From an uncultured Lachnospiraceae bacterium (GTDB lineage Bacteria; Bacillota; Clostridia; Lachnospirales; Lachnospiraceae), in contig CANRPU010000003.1 in the NCBI GenBank assembly GCA_947632555.1, positions 142,766 to 206,765 on the forward strand: 64,000 nt of DNA, read 5' to 3'. Below, piece by piece: positions 55,639 through 64,000 of this stretch. The translations under genes were made by a program, and so were the position numbers. Within the stretch, counting starts at the first letter, position 1; the number at the start of each line of letters is the position of its first letter. The notes under the pieces are model-generated. The model was not told where the DNA came from. It saw only the letters and a program-made list of their open reading frames with translations, and made no database searches.

Positions 55639-57075
55639 ATGAATTACGGAATTATTTTTTACATACTGTCCAGCGTGCTGGAATTTGCCGGAGCGTTTAT
55701 GCTCCTGCCCGTAGGCGTGGGATTTTTTTACGGTGAGAAGGAGAGCTTCGCGTTTCTGCTGGTGGCGGTTGTCAGCCTTCTGGCCGGCGGGCTGGGACGT
55801 CTGAAGAAGCCCAAAAGCAAAGTATTCTATGCCAGAGAGGGGTTTGTGACGGTTTCCCTGAGCTGGATCCTGCTGAGCCTTGTGGGAGCGGTGCCTTTCG
55901 TTTTGACGGGGGAGATCCCCTTTTATGTGGACGCCGTGTTTGAAACGGTTTCCGGCTTTACCACCACGGGAGGGACCATTCTGGGCGATGTGGAATACCT
56001 GTCCCACTGTACGCAGTTCTGGCGGCTGTTTACCCACTGGCTGGGCGGTATGGGCGTTCTGGTGCTGATACTGGCGATCCTGCCTTTGTCCGGCAGTTAC
56101 AATATGCATCTGATGAGAGCGGAGAGTACGGGCCCGTCCGTGGGCAAGCTGGTTCCCAAGGTCAAAAGCAGCGCCCGCATCCTGTATGAGATTTATATCG
56201 GGATCACCGTTCTGCAGATTTTGCTTTTGCTGCTGGGGGGCCTGTCGCTGTACGAGTCCGCTACCCTGACTTTTTCTACGGTGGGAACGGGAGGCTTCGG
56301 GCTTTTAAACAGCAGTGTGCGGGAATATTCCCGCTATGTGCAGACGGTCCTGATCATCTTTATGCTTATGTGCGGGATCAGCTTCAATACCTATTATCTG
56401 TTTCTGGCCCGCAGGCCCAAAGAGGCGCTGAAGAGCGAAGAGCTCCGCGCTTATCTGCTGATCGCGGCGGGAGCCGCCGTCCTGATCGGCATCAACGCCA
56501 GGGGACATTTTGACAGCCTGGGCGAATCTCTGTACCAGGCCCTCTTCCAGGTAGCGTCGGTCATGACCACCACGGGATTTACCACCTGTGATTTTAATAT
56601 GTGGCCCATGTTCAGCAAGGCCATCCTGTTCCTGCTGATGATCGTGGGAGCCTGCGCCGGCTCCACCGGCGGCGGTCTGAAGGTTTCCCGTCTGGTGGTG
56701 CTGTTAAAGAGCGTAAAGGGGGAGATCCTGCAGGTGATTCACCCCAGAAGCGTCAAAAAGCTGCATATGGACGGCAGGGGGCTGACTGCCGGAGTGATCC
56801 ATTCCATCCGTATGTACCTGGTGCTTTACGCCGGGATCTACCTGATCTCCGTGCTTTTGATCAGCGTGGACAATTTCAGCTTTGAAACCAACGCTTCCGC
56901 GGTGATGGCCATGTTCAACAACGTGGGGCCGGGCTTTGATATGGTGGGGCCGGTGGGGAGCTACGCTTCCTTTTCCGCCTTTTCCAAAGTGGTGCTGATG
57001 TTTGACATGCTGGCAGGCAGGCTGGAACTGCTTCCCATGCTGGTGCTGTTTTCTCCCAGAACCTGGAAAAAATAA
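55639..57075 (+). CDS. trkH: Trk K+ transporter membrane subunit TrkH
   Basis: Channel-like membrane subunit, 478 residues with around ten TM segments and four selectivity-filter regions: SGFTTTGGT, STVGTGGFG, VMTTTGFTTCDF and FNNVGPGFDM. AGACAGSTGGGLK is also family-specific. It pairs with trkA, nine bases upstream. Confidence 0.96.
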   Translation: MNYGIIFYILSSVLEFAGAFMLLPVGVGFFYGEKESFAFLLVAVVSLLAGGLGRLKKPKSKVFYAREGFVTVSLSWILLSLVGAVPFVLTGEIPFYVDAVFETVSGFTTTGGTILGDVEYLSHCTQFWRLFTHWLGGMGVLVLILAILPLSGSYNMHLMRAESTGPSVGKLVPKVKSSARILYEIYIGITVLQILLLLLGGLSLYESATLTFSTVGTGGFGLLNSSVREYSRYVQTVLIIFMLMCGISFNTYYLFLARRPKEALKSEELRAYLLIAAGAAVLIGINARGHFDSLGESLYQALFQVASVMTTTGFTTCDFNMWPMFSKAILFLLMIVGACAGSTGGGLKVSRLVVLLKSVKGEILQVIHPRSVKKLHMDGRGLTAGVIHSIRMYLVLYAGIYLISVLLISVDNFSFETNASAVMAMFNNVGPGFDMVGPVGSYASFSAFSKVVLMFDMLAGRLELLPMLVLFSPRTWKK

Positions 57076-57082
57076 AAAACAG

Positions 57083-57111
57083 TTGAAATTGCGGTGGGAC
57101 TATGTTACAAT
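57083..57111 (+). promoter_or_regulatory. Promoter of secG
   Basis: TTGAAA at 57083-57088 and TACAAT at 57106-57111 with a 17-base spacer, 56 bp before the TTG start. Confidence 0.75.
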
Positions 57112-57167
57112 ATCCAATATGTAATTTTACCGAACGTGATGAAAGTGTTTTTCCGGAGGTGTAAACA

Positions 57168-57398
57168 TTGAGGATCGCATTGACCATTCTTTTTATATTG
57201 ATATGCATCGCATTGGTAGTGCTGGTATTGATGCAGGAGGGAAAATCGGCCGGACTGGGCGCCATCAGCGGCGCGGCGGAAACCTACTGGGGCAGGAACA
57301 AGGGACGTTCCATGGAGGGACAGCTGGTGAAGATCACCAAGATCCTGTCCGTAGTCTTTATCCTTCTGGCATTGGTATTGAATCTGAACATATTTTAA
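57168..57398 (+). CDS. secG: Preprotein translocase subunit SecG
   Basis: Small membrane part of SecYEG. 76 residues with two TM segments and the family middle LMQEGKSAGLGAISGAAETYWGRNKG. The TTG start has CGGAGGT seven bases ahead and is the only reasonable start. Leads the conserved secG-rnr-smpB-ssrA cluster. Confidence 0.95.
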   Translation: MRIALTILFILICIALVVLVLMQEGKSAGLGAISGAAETYWGRNKGRSMEGQLVKITKILSVVFILLALVLNLNIF

Positions 57399-57411
57399 GC
57401 GGATTTCAGGC

Positions 57412-57438
57412 AGAGCACTCCGGGGGAGTGCTCTTTTT
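57412..57438 (+). terminator. Rho-independent hairpin between secG and rnr
   Basis: A 10-bp stem AGAGCACTCC/GGAGTGCTCT with a three-base loop and five T residues. It may attenuate rather than block read-through into rnr, for which no other promoter was recognised. Confidence 0.8.
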
Positions 57439-57475
57439 GCGTTATGGCGGATCTGTCTGACGGCGCGGGAGAGCT

Positions 57476-59479
57476 ATGAAGAAAAAAGAAGAGAAGACAT
57501 TGACGGGGATATTTCTTCCCCATGCCGGAGGTTTCGGCTTTGTGAAGGCGGATGAGGCGGACGGGGACTTTTATATTCCGGCCGACAGGGTAAACGGCGC
57601 CTTTTTTAAAGATGAAGTAGAGATCTGCCCCCTGGCCGCGCGCCGGGGGAAAAACCGGGAAGCCGGCGTGCTGAGGGTCTTGAAAAGGGGCTGCCGGCAG
57701 CTGGTGGGAACCTATGAAAAAGCGGGGAACTTTGGCTTTGTAAGGCCGGACAACACCCATATCCCCCGGGACATCTTCGTTCCCGCGGAGCGCTCCATGG
57801 GAGCCGGTGACGGGTGCAAGGTAGTGGTGGAACTGACCGACTACGGAAAAGACGGGAAAAATCCGGAAGGAAAGATCACGGAGATCCTGGGGCATATCCG
57901 CGATGCGGGAGTGGATGTGCTTGCCATTGTAAAAGCCAGCGAACTGCCTGTGGAATTTCCCGAAAAAGTACTGGAACAGGCCTCCCGTGTGGCAAAGCCC
58001 GTCAGCGAGGCGGACAGACAGGGGAGGAAAGACCTGCGGGATGTGGTCATGGTGACCATAGACGGGGAAGACGCGAAGGATCTGGACGATGCGGTGAGCC
58101 TTACCGTGGATGAGGACGGGATCTATCATCTGGGGGTGCATATCGCGGATGTCTGCAATTATGTGCAGGAAAATTCCGCTCTGGACAGGGAAGCCTTTGA
58201 GCGGGGCACCAGCGTATATCTGGCGGATAGGGTCATTCCCATGCTGCCCCCGGCGCTTTCCAACGGCATCTGTTCCCTGAATGAAGGAGAAGACAGGCTG
58301 GCTCTCAGCTGCCTGATGGAAATTGACGGGACCGGAGAAATCGTCAACTATGAGATCGCGGAGTCGGTGATCCGGGTGGATCGGAGGATGAGCTATACGT
58401 CCGTGAAAAAGATCCTGGAAGACAGAGATGCCGGTGAGATCAGAAAATATAAGGCCCTGGCGCCCATGTTGGAACGTATGTGGGAGCTTTCCGCTCTGCT
58501 GCGGGAAAAAAGAAGACAGCGCGGCGCCGTGGATTTTGAATTCCAGGAAACGGAATTTGTGCTGGACGAAACCGGACATCCCGTGGATATCTTTCCCCGC
58601 GAGCGGAATACCGCCAATCTGCTGATAGAAGATTTTATGCTGGCCGCCAATGAAACCATAGCCCAGCATTTTTACTGGATGGATGTGCCCTTTATGTACC
58701 GGGTGCACGAGAGGCCGGACGGGGACAAGATCCAGAAACTGAACATTTTTATCAACAATCTGGGTTATTATATGAAAGCCGTGGGGAAAAGAGGCAGAAA
58801 AGCGGGAGATGGGGAGATCCATCCCAAGGAGATCCAGAAACTGCTGAGAAAGGCCGCGGGAACGCCGGAGGAGGCCATGATCAGCCGGATGACGCTGCGC
58901 AGCATGAAGCAGGCCCGTTACAGTACGGAGAGCAGCGGGCATTTTGGCCTGGCCTGCCGGTATTACTGCCATTTTACCTCCCCCATCCGAAGATATCCGG
59001 ACCTGCAGATCCACCGTATCATCAAAGACTGGCTGCGGGGCCGGCTAAACGGCGCCAGGACAGAGCATTACAGGAGCATCCTGGACGAAGCCGCGAAGCG
59101 CTCTTCCGAGCGGGAAAGGCTGGCGCAGGAAGCGGAGCGGGAAACCGATAAATTAAAGAAGGCCGAATATATGGAGGACCGGATCGGGGAAGAATTTACG
59201 GGAGTGGTATCCGGTATCACCTCCTGGGGGCTCTATGTGGAGCTGCCCAATACGGTGGAAGGCATGATCCATGTTTCCCGGCTGGCCGGAGATTATTTTG
59301 TCTATGATGAAAACGCCTGTGAAATGCGGGGAGAAAAAACCGGGAAGACATACCGGCTGGGAGATAAGCTGCGCGTCCGGGCAGTGGGAGCGGACCGGAC
59401 GGAAAAGACAGTAGATTTTGTGTTGGCGGAGGAATATGAGGATGGAAAAAGAACCTCAAAAGCTGGTGGCAAACAATAA
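57476..59479 (+). CDS. rnr: Ribonuclease R
   Basis: RNB-family 3'-5' exoribonuclease of 667 residues; it degrades structured RNA and, in E. coli, works with tmRNA and SmpB. Domains: N-terminal cold-shock folds ([22 protein letters not shown]), the RNB catalytic core with [14 protein letters not shown] and [16 protein letters not shown], and a C-terminal S1 domain ([19 protein letters not shown]). A lysine-rich end follows. It overlaps smpB. Confidence 0.96.
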   Translation: MKKKEEKTLTGIFLPHAGGFGFVKADEADGDFYIPADRVNGAFFKDEVEICPLAARRGKNREAGVLRVLKRGCRQLVGTYEKAGNFGFVRPDNTHIPRDIFVPAERSMGAGDGCKVVVELTDYGKDGKNPEGKITEILGHIRDAGVDVLAIVKASELPVEFPEKVLEQASRVAKPVSEADRQGRKDLRDVVMVTIDGEDAKDLDDAVSLTVDEDGIYHLGVHIADVCNYVQENSALDREAFERGTSVYLADRVIPMLPPALSNGICSLNEGEDRLALSCLMEIDGTGEIVNYEIAESVIRVDRRMSYTSVKKILEDRDAGEIRKYKALAPMLERMWELSALLREKRRQRGAVDFEFQETEFVLDETGHPVDIFPRERNTANLLIEDFMLAANETIAQHFYWMDVPFMYRVHERPDGDKIQKLNIFINNLGYYMKAVGKRGRKAGDGEIHPKEIQKLLRKAAGTPEEAMISRMTLRSMKQARYSTESSGHFGLACRYYCHFTSPIRRYPDLQIHRIIKDWLRGRLNGARTEHYRSILDEAAKRSSERERLAQEAERETDKLKKAEYMEDRIGEEFTGVVSGITSWGLYVELPNTVEGMIHVSRLAGDYFVYDENACEMRGEKTGKTYRLGDKLRVRAVGADRTEKTVDFVLAEEYEDGKRTSKAGGKQ

Positions 59480-59906
59480 AAAAGCCTATCATGATTATTT
59501 CATCGAGGAAAAGTATGAAGCCGGTGTGGTGCTGTGCGGTACGGAGGTCAAGTCCCTGCGTATGGGCAAATGCAGCATCAAAGAAGCTTTTATCCGCGTG
59601 GAAAACGGGGAGGTCTGGGTGTACGGGATGCATATCAGCCCTTACGAAAAGGGAAATCTGTTCAACCGGGATCCGCTGCGTCCCAAAAAGCTGCTGATGC
59701 ACAGGGCGGAAATACGGAAACTGACGGGAAAACTTGCGGAAAAGGGCCTGACGCTGGTACCGCTCCAGGTATATTTTAAGAGCGGAAGAGCCAAGATAGA
59801 GGTAGGGCTGGCAAGAGGCAAGAAACTCTATGACAAAAGAGCCGATATCGCGAAAAAAGATCAGCGCAGAGAGCATGAAAGAGAGTTTAAGATCAAAAAC
59901 CTGTAA
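59442..59906 (+). CDS. smpB: SsrA-binding protein SmpB
   Basis: Binds tmRNA and delivers it to stalled ribosomes. 154 residues: [49 protein letters not shown] and a basic C-terminal tail ([20 protein letters not shown]). Start ATG 59442 is nine bases past GGAGG; ATG 59436 is closer and less likely. It overlaps the end of rnr by about 38 bases and is followed by ssrA. Confidence 0.96.
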   Translation: MEKEPQKLVANNKKAYHDYFIEEKYEAGVVLCGTEVKSLRMGKCSIKEAFIRVENGEVWVYGMHISPYEKGNLFNRDPLRPKKLLMHRAEIRKLTGKLAEKGLTLVPLQVYFKSGRAKIEVGLARGKKLYDKRADIAKKDQRREHEREFKIKNL

Positions 59907-59935
59907 TTGACGAAAGGATTATTTTTACGTATAAT
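59907..59935 (+). promoter_or_regulatory. Promoter of ssrA
   Basis: TTGACG at 59907-59912 and a perfect TATAAT at 59930-59935 with a 17-base spacer; ends 28 bp before the RNA. The -35 begins at the smpB stop. Confidence 0.85.
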
Positions 59936-59963
59936 AAAGGCAGCGGAGATATCCGCGTGATCA

Positions 59964-60339
59964 GGGCTAGTCAAGGTTTCGACAGGGACCCTGCAGCTGG
60001 AGAAGCTATCCGCAGGCGATGCGTCAAATCGCGACCTAAAAATAAACGCTGAAGATAATTTAGCATTCGCGGCGTAAGCCGTGAAGTCCGCCGTCGCATG
60101 ACGGCTGTCCGGCTCAGGGCACTCACATCCTGAGATCCGGGCATCGACTCTGTGAGAAACGACGAAGCTTAAGCTTTGCGGCTTCGGGCGTACCATGAAG
60201 CTACCGAATATGGAAGGCTGTCAGTTTCCGACCATAGGAGGGAACGTGCCAAAGCGAGTTTGGCAGAAGATAACTGACTATGATAGTAGAAGGACAGGGA
60301 ATGGATTTCTGGACACGGGTTCGACTCCCGTCTAGTCCA
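59964..60339 (+). ncRNA. ssrA: tmRNA (transfer-messenger RNA)
   Basis: The ends form a tRNA-like part: GGGCTAG pairs with CTAGTCC (one G-T), and GGACACGGGTTCGACTCCCGT is the T-arm. The 5' region carries the conserved GGTTTCGACAGGGA. The tag reading frame starts at a GCT codon at 60048 and reads AEDNLAFAA to TAA at 60075-60077, in line with the AEDN-type tags of Clostridia. The tail after the discriminator is CTA, so CCA is not encoded. Located next to smpB, with which it works. Confidence 0.95.
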
Positions 60340-60344
60340 CTAAA

Positions 60345-60377
60345 AAAGTGCCTATTTTAGGGCGTTTTCGGCACTTT
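60345..60377 (+). terminator. Possible terminator after ssrA
   Basis: AAAGTGCC pairs with GGCACTTT around a 17-base loop, just past the tmRNA. Only a short T-run follows, so the call is tentative. Confidence 0.5.
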
Positions 60378-60442
60378 GAAAAGTGACTGTAACCGGTCAC
60401 ACATGGATGTACTGAAGCGTTATGAAAGGAGAAACGTCAGAA

Positions 60443-61108
60443 ATGTATAAAGTATTACGGAATACTTGTATAGGTGTTCTGGTTCTGGTGCTCATACTGA
60501 TGTATGGCGGAAGCGCTTTGACGAAAATGGCGTTCAGCAGACCGGTGGATATTTATGAGGACGGGCTGGACGATGAGGGTCTTTTGAAACGAGGATTCGC
60601 GATTGAAACAGACCTTCCGCTGCTGTTGGAGTGCTTTGGCACGCAAACGACCAATCAGGTAAACGGTTACGACAATTCGACTCTGGTAGGGGATGCCACT
60701 TATTATTATATTATGCCTATAAACGCGGGGGAAGAGATTTATTACGTGGCGTTTGAAATGAGCGGGAAGAGTGATAATTACGATACGCTTAAAAAGCTCA
60801 GTCAGAGTACCATGGATTGGTATTATATGGAGTCGGACGAGATAGATGCGGCGCCGGTACATATTAAAGGCGGATTGCTGTCGTTAGATGACAAACTGTA
60901 CCGATACATGAAGGAATGGTTTGAAGAGGCAGAGTGGTTTGAAGACAAGGCGGATATTGAAAAATATGTATTGCCGCTTAAGTTCAGCCAAGAGAATTAT
61001 CTGAGCCATAAGATCATATTCTTTGTGGAGCTCGCGATCGCGGCCGCTCTTTTGGCCGGGGTGATCATTTTTTCACGTAAAGACAAAAAGGCCGAGGCCA
61101 GCGCTTGA
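60443..61108 (+). CDS. Two-TM membrane protein of unknown function
   Basis: 221 residues. N-terminal TM (about 8-25), a 165-residue extracytoplasmic domain rich in Tyr/Asp/Glu, a second TM near 189-210 (FFVELAIAAALLAGVIIF) and a short basic tail, RKDKKAEASA. No family was recognised with confidence; similar two-TM proteins occur in Lachnospiraceae without known role. ATG 60443 follows AAAGGAGA at a fair distance; ATG 60422 is possible. The gene is less GC-rich than the core genes upstream and lies between ssrA and a tRNA. Confidence 0.65.
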   Translation: MYKVLRNTCIGVLVLVLILMYGGSALTKMAFSRPVDIYEDGLDDEGLLKRGFAIETDLPLLLECFGTQTTNQVNGYDNSTLVGDATYYYIMPINAGEEIYYVAFEMSGKSDNYDTLKKLSQSTMDWYYMESDEIDAAPVHIKGGLLSLDDKLYRYMKEWFEEAEWFEDKADIEKYVLPLKFSQENYLSHKIIFFVELAIAAALLAGVIIFSRKDKKAEASA

Positions 61109-61133
61109 CATTTCCGCCGATAGAGTTTATATT
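61105..61133 (+). promoter_or_regulatory. Promoter of tRNA-Ala
   Basis: A perfect TTGACA at 61105-61110 and TATATT at 61128-61133 with a 17-base spacer, 32 bp before the tRNA. Confidence 0.8.
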
Positions 61134-61165
61134 TAGGAAGGCAGGATGATTTGGATCAGGGCCAC

Positions 61166-61238
61166 GGGCCTGTAGCTCAGCTGGGAGAGCGCTGCGTTCG
61201 CATCGCAGAGGTCGAGAGTTCGAGTCTCTTCAGGTCCA
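61166..61238 (+). tRNA. tRNA-Ala (anticodon CGC)
   Basis: Acceptor GGGCCTG pairs with CAGGTCC (one G-T). D-arm is GCTCAGCTGGGAGAGC, anticodon stem CTGCG/CGCAG with loop TTCGCAT giving CGC, and T-arm is GAGAGTTCGAGTCTC. CCA is not encoded. A strong terminator follows. The DNA beyond it is lower in GC. Confidence 0.94.
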
Positions 61239-61269
61239 TTAAAGGCGCGCGGCGGTTTAGGACCGCGAA

Positions 61270-61305
61270 AAACCCGGAACGGCGAACCGTTCCGGGTTTC
61301 TTTTT
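61270..61305 (+). terminator. Rho-independent terminator after tRNA-Ala
   Basis: A 13-bp stem AAACCCGGAACGG with its complement, CGAA tetraloop and a C-TTTTT tail. Confidence 0.9.
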
Positions 61306-61416
61306 GCTTTCAATTAATACCTTCTTTGCGGCACAAATTTTTACCCAAAAAATCAAAGCCGCCCACCCTATGAATGCTATAATGAGCATACAACGTTGTA
61401 ACAGGAGGAAATACCG

Positions 61417-62229
61417 ATGGACAATATCGGCCTGCTTATTTTATGCCTTGAATATATTGAAGTGCATATAAAGGACAATATAACCACTACCCACATCGCA
61501 GATGCCTGTTATTGCTCACGGTCAACACTGGAAAAAATGTTTCGCTATGTGTACGGCATTTCCGTACACGACTATATGATACGACGGCGTATGACATTGG
61601 CGGCAAAACTCCTGATCAGCCGGCCAGACCTGTCGATTTTGTCCGTCGCAGTCGAGTATGGATATCAGTCGCACGAAGCGTTTACGCGCGCGTTTAAAGA
61701 AATATGGAATTGCAATCCGTCAGATTTCCGTAACCGTAAATATGTGGAGTTATACCCAAAACTCCGCGAACCTGTAACAAAAGGAGATGATTATATCATG
61801 GGAAGAAAAAGTTTTGACATAAGCCAGCTCTACGATTTATTTCGCGAGCGCAGGGATTGTTGGTTCGTCTGCTGCGACATTCAAGTACTTACTTCTATCA
61901 ACAATATCTCACGCAAGGCAGGTGACCTGGCCATACTCACCGCGCTTGACCGTATGAACGGCGCGACAGGTGACGATGATATCGTGTTCCGAATAGGCGG
62001 TGATGAATTTTGTATTCTTACGAACAGCGCTGACAAGAGTTATGCCGACAGGATAGTCAAAGAGATACAAGGCCACAACAACGAAGACTTTATATATGAT
62101 GGAAGAAAAATCCCCCTCAGCCTGTATGTGACTGCCACAACCCTTGTTAATTCCTCGTTGAGATACAGTGAACTTTTTACCAAGCTTCATACCGCGATCA
62201 AAGACGCGAAAGCAGATGAATGTGACTGA
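61417..62229 (+). CDS. AraC-type regulator fused to a GGDEF-like domain
   Basis: 270 residues. Residues 1-110 are an AraC DNA-binding domain with two HTHs: TTTHIADACYCSRSTLEKMF and ISVHDYMIRRRMTLAAKLL, ending SHEAFTRAFKEIWNCNPSDF. After a short linker, residues about 135-265 resemble a GGDEF domain: CWFVCCDIQVLTSINN (metal Asp), SRKAGD, then FRIGGDEFCILT with an intact GGDEF. It is shorter than usual between these two motifs and lacks the RxxD inhibitory site. So it may make or only bind a cyclic dinucleotide or GTP. AGGAGG precedes the ATG; TATAAT lies at 61378-61383. Codon use is more AT-rich than that of the core genes. Confidence 0.8.
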   Translation: MDNIGLLILCLEYIEVHIKDNITTTHIADACYCSRSTLEKMFRYVYGISVHDYMIRRRMTLAAKLLISRPDLSILSVAVEYGYQSHEAFTRAFKEIWNCNPSDFRNRKYVELYPKLREPVTKGDDYIMGRKSFDISQLYDLFRERRDCWFVCCDIQVLTSINNISRKAGDLAILTALDRMNGATGDDDIVFRIGGDEFCILTNSADKSYADRIVKEIQGHNNEDFIYDGRKIPLSLYVTATTLVNSSLRYSELFTKLHTAIKDAKADECD

Positions 62230-62245
62230 TAAATGATAACTGTCA

Positions 62246-62282
62246 AAATACCCGCATAACACGTAAAGTTATGCGGGTATTT
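62246..62282 (+). terminator. Rho-independent terminator after AraC-GGDEF gene
   Basis: AAATACCCGCATAAC pairs perfectly with GTTATGCGGGTATTT around a seven-base loop, followed by a T-rich tail. Confidence 0.88.
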
Positions 62283-62311
62283 ACTGTTTTATCTGCTTAG
62301 TATTGAAAAGA

Positions 62312-62345
62312 GGTTTCGCATAATAAAAAGGGGGTTTTACATAAT
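62312..62345 (+). promoter_or_regulatory. Paired direct repeats, probable LytTR binding site
   Basis: GGTTTCGCATAAT (62312-62324) and GGTTTTACATAAT (62333-62345) match in 11 of 13 bases and start 21 bp apart, two helical turns. AgrA-type LytTR regulators bind such direct repeats. A TTGACC, -35-like, follows directly at 62346-62351, but no well-spaced -10 was found. The next gene encodes a LytTR response regulator, so autoregulation is likely. Confidence 0.6.
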
Positions 62346-62416
62346 TTGACCTTTCTTTGAAAAAAATCTGCCGATATACAAGGCAGAAAACCAAAATGGA
62401 AATAGCGGGAAAGTAA

Positions 62417-63145
62417 GTGATCGATTTGATAGAAATAGCGGTCTGCGATGATGAAAAAGCCATCCGGGAACGGATCGCCGGTCTGGTGGAAAAGCAGGGG
62501 GCGGACTGCCGGACGGAACTGTTTGCCACAGGGGACGAGCTGCTTGCGGTAAAAAGGCATTATGACATGATCTTCCTCGACATACAGATGAAGGGCAGAA
62601 ACGGGATAGAAACCGCAAGAGCCATACGGAAGTACGATGAGCAGGCGGTCATTGTCTTTGTAACGGCGGTCAGGGAATATGTCTTTGAAGCCTTTGACGT
62701 GGGAGCTTTTCATTATCTCCTGAAACCTATCGGAGAGGAAAAATTCGCGGAGGTCTTTGCCGCCGCAAAGCGGGGGATTGAGAAGCGCCCCAGGGGACGG
62801 GAAGAAACGCCCCCACTCTTCCTCAAAGGAAGAAAACGCGGCATCACGCTGAAACAAAAAGATATTCTCTATATTGAGAGCCGGTCAAATAAGGTGGTGA
62901 TCCACACCGTAAGAGATGAGATCGAGGCTTGGCGGTCCATGCAGAAGATGGAGGGCGAACTGGGCAGCAGCTTTTACCGCTGCCACAGAGGGTATCTGGT
63001 CAATATGGCTCATATCGCGGAATACAGCGGCGATATGATCGAGATGGACAACGGGGAAAGGATATATCTGGCAAAAGAAAAATATCAGGAGTTTGTCAAA
63101 GCATATATGCGGTATCTGCGGAACGGGGGCGCGGCATATGAATGA
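62417..63145 (+). CDS. LytTR-family response regulator (AgrA-like)
   Basis: 242 residues. Receiver domain: IAVCDDEKAIRER with acidic pocket, FLDIQMKGRNGIETAR with the phosphoacceptor Asp near 57, VTAVREYVFEAFDVGAFHYL and LKPI. C-terminal LytTR DNA-binding domain from about 140: KDILYIESRSNKVVIHT, FYRCHRGYLVNMAHIAE. The GTG start has only a weak RBS; the N-terminus nevertheless fits. It overlaps the next gene by eight bases, forming a two-component pair. The peptide genes agrB/agrD are not in the visible part. Confidence 0.93.
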   Translation: MIDLIEIAVCDDEKAIRERIAGLVEKQGADCRTELFATGDELLAVKRHYDMIFLDIQMKGRNGIETARAIRKYDEQAVIVFVTAVREYVFEAFDVGAFHYLLKPIGEEKFAEVFAAAKRGIEKRPRGREETPPLFLKGRKRGITLKQKDILYIESRSNKVVIHTVRDEIEAWRSMQKMEGELGSSFYRCHRGYLVNMAHIAEYSGDMIEMDNGERIYLAKEKYQEFVKAYMRYLRNGGAAYE

Positions 63146-64000
63146 GGCGTATGATGCGGTAAACAAGGGTGTGATGCTCCTGATCTGGATCTTTCAGGGA
63201 TACTGCCTGCAATACTTTTACGGCAGTTTTTTGGAGGGCAGAGGACAGGGAAAGACAGGAAATCGCTTTTGCGTGGCTGCTTTGTATATAGTACTGAAAT
63301 TATGCCTGAGCCTGTGTCTGCCATCGGAGTATGGGGACAAAAGGACGATCGAAACGCATTTTATCACGTTTCTTGGCTTAGCTGCGGCAGCCTTGTTTTT
63401 TTATAAGGCAGTCAAAGCGGTTACGGGGTTTCTCGTGATCACATTTATGGCGGTATGTGAGATCGGGGTTTTCTGCGCCTGCATTGCGGGAGAAATTTAT
63501 TATCCGATCATGAACTTCTGGAATTGGTGCATGGGAAAAGGATATATCCGCTCTGTCAGCCAGTTTGAAAATCTGCAGACCGTTACTTATATTGTGGCAC
63601 AAATGCTGCTGCGCGTTGTGGCGGCTGCCCTGCCGGTAGTAGTATTCAGAAAAATTGTGCAGAATTTCCGGGAAAAGGATTATGCCATAGGACGCACAGA
63701 GCTTCTTTTCCTGCTTGCGCCGGGCATGGTCAGCCTGCTGATCTGTATTCTGCTGCAGACATACATCTATGTAGAGAATGGGCAGATATATATGGTATCA
63801 CCGCTGCTGCTTTTGATCATTCCGGCGATTTTGCTTTTATGCCTGGTATTTATTTTAAGCGATGTCAGACTGTTTCAGGATATGATAGACCGGAACAGGG
63901 AGAAAAGCAGCCGGATCATTTTGGAAAAGCAGGTTGACAGTATGCAGGAGCATATTGCGGAAATGGATCGTATGTATTCCGGCATCCGGGGAATGAAACA
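63138..64000 (+). CDS. AgrC-like sensor histidine kinase, 3' truncated by window end
   Basis: The frame is open from ATG 63138 to the right edge, giving 287 residues. Six to seven TM segments are followed by a coiled-coil (RNREKSSRIILEKQVDSMQEHIAEMDRMY) and the start of the phosphoacceptor region, RGMK followed by the first two bases of a probable His codon. This is the layout of AgrC-type peptide sensors. The catalytic ATPase part lies outside the window. Coupled to the LytTR regulator by eight bases of overlap, its likely partner. Confidence 0.85.
   Translation, partial: MNEAYDAVNKGVMLLIWIFQGYCLQYFYGSFLEGRGQGKTGNRFCVAALYIVLKLCLSLCLPSEYGDKRTIETHFITFLGLAAAALFFYKAVKAVTGFLVITFMAVCEIGVFCACIAGEIYYPIMNFWNWCMGKGYIRSVSQFENLQTVTYIVAQMLLRVVAAALPVVVFRKIVQNFREKDYAIGRTELLFLLAPGMVSLLICILLQTYIYVENGQIYMVSPLLLLIIPAILLLCLVFILSDVRLFQDMIDRNREKSSRIILEKQVDSMQEHIAEMDRMYSGIRGMK

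Noticed and set aside
57395..59014. Minus-strand open frame of 539 codons inside rnr
   Set aside because: Antisense to RNase R, no RBS or family pattern.

Overview
The window looks like a chromosomal segment of an anaerobic, spore-forming Clostridia member, most likely Lachnospiraceae, with a moderately high G+C content. Pointers are the sporulation genes (sigK, gpr, spoIIP), a pyrophosphate-type phosphofructokinase, rubredoxin, PolC, strong AGGAGG-type ribosome binding sites, frequent TTG/GTG starts and many -35/-10 promoters of the vegetative type. The family assignment is inferred from gene content and protein style, not from a database search.

Layout. 0-6.4 kb: end of an EAL-HDOD type protein, lepA-hemW, sigK, a degenerate HD-domain protein and pilT. 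6.6-15.1 kb: comM-dprA (DNA uptake/processing), ispG-polC and tRNA-Glu. 15.1-30.1 kb: a DtxR-type metal repressor, a membrane polysaccharide deacetylase coupled to a bactofilin, the conserved pyrH-frr-uppS-cdsA-dxr-rseP run, a soluble Ser/Thr kinase, apt-rel-MBL hydrolase-DUF6020-like membrane protein, and PPi-PFK. 30.1-41.4 kb: LysR regulator and rubredoxin (minus), fabD-fabT under a large palindromic operator, an XRE regulator, an ECF sigma factor, a KTSC protein, a zinc-ribbon/TPM pair, rpsT (minus), gpr-spoIIP, nagA (minus) and a CPBP protease.

41.5-51.2 kb is the most unusual part. It is a six-gene envelope operon with two very large paralogous lipoproteins (a propeller-like N-terminal half fused to a sugar-type solute-binding half), two MalF/MalG-like permeases, a HlyD-like adaptor and a MacB-like membrane protein with a lysine-rich tail. 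No ATPase gene is present. A perfect 15-bp tandem repeat array lies just downstream of its promoter.

51.2-61.3 kb returns to housekeeping: gpmI-eno (lower glycolysis), trkA-trkH (K+ uptake), and the secG-rnr-smpB-ssrA cluster (protein export and ribosome rescue), then a small two-TM membrane protein and tRNA-Ala. 61.4-64 kb looks more accessory. It holds an AraC-type regulator fused to a GGDEF-like domain, and an Agr-like pair (LytTR response regulator and the start of its histidine kinase) preceded by two 13-bp direct repeats 21 bp apart. The kinase runs off the end of the window.

No insertion sequence, prophage or CRISPR array was seen. No gene-free stretch exceeds 300 bases; the longest gaps hold the promoters, terminators, RNA genes and repeats listed.
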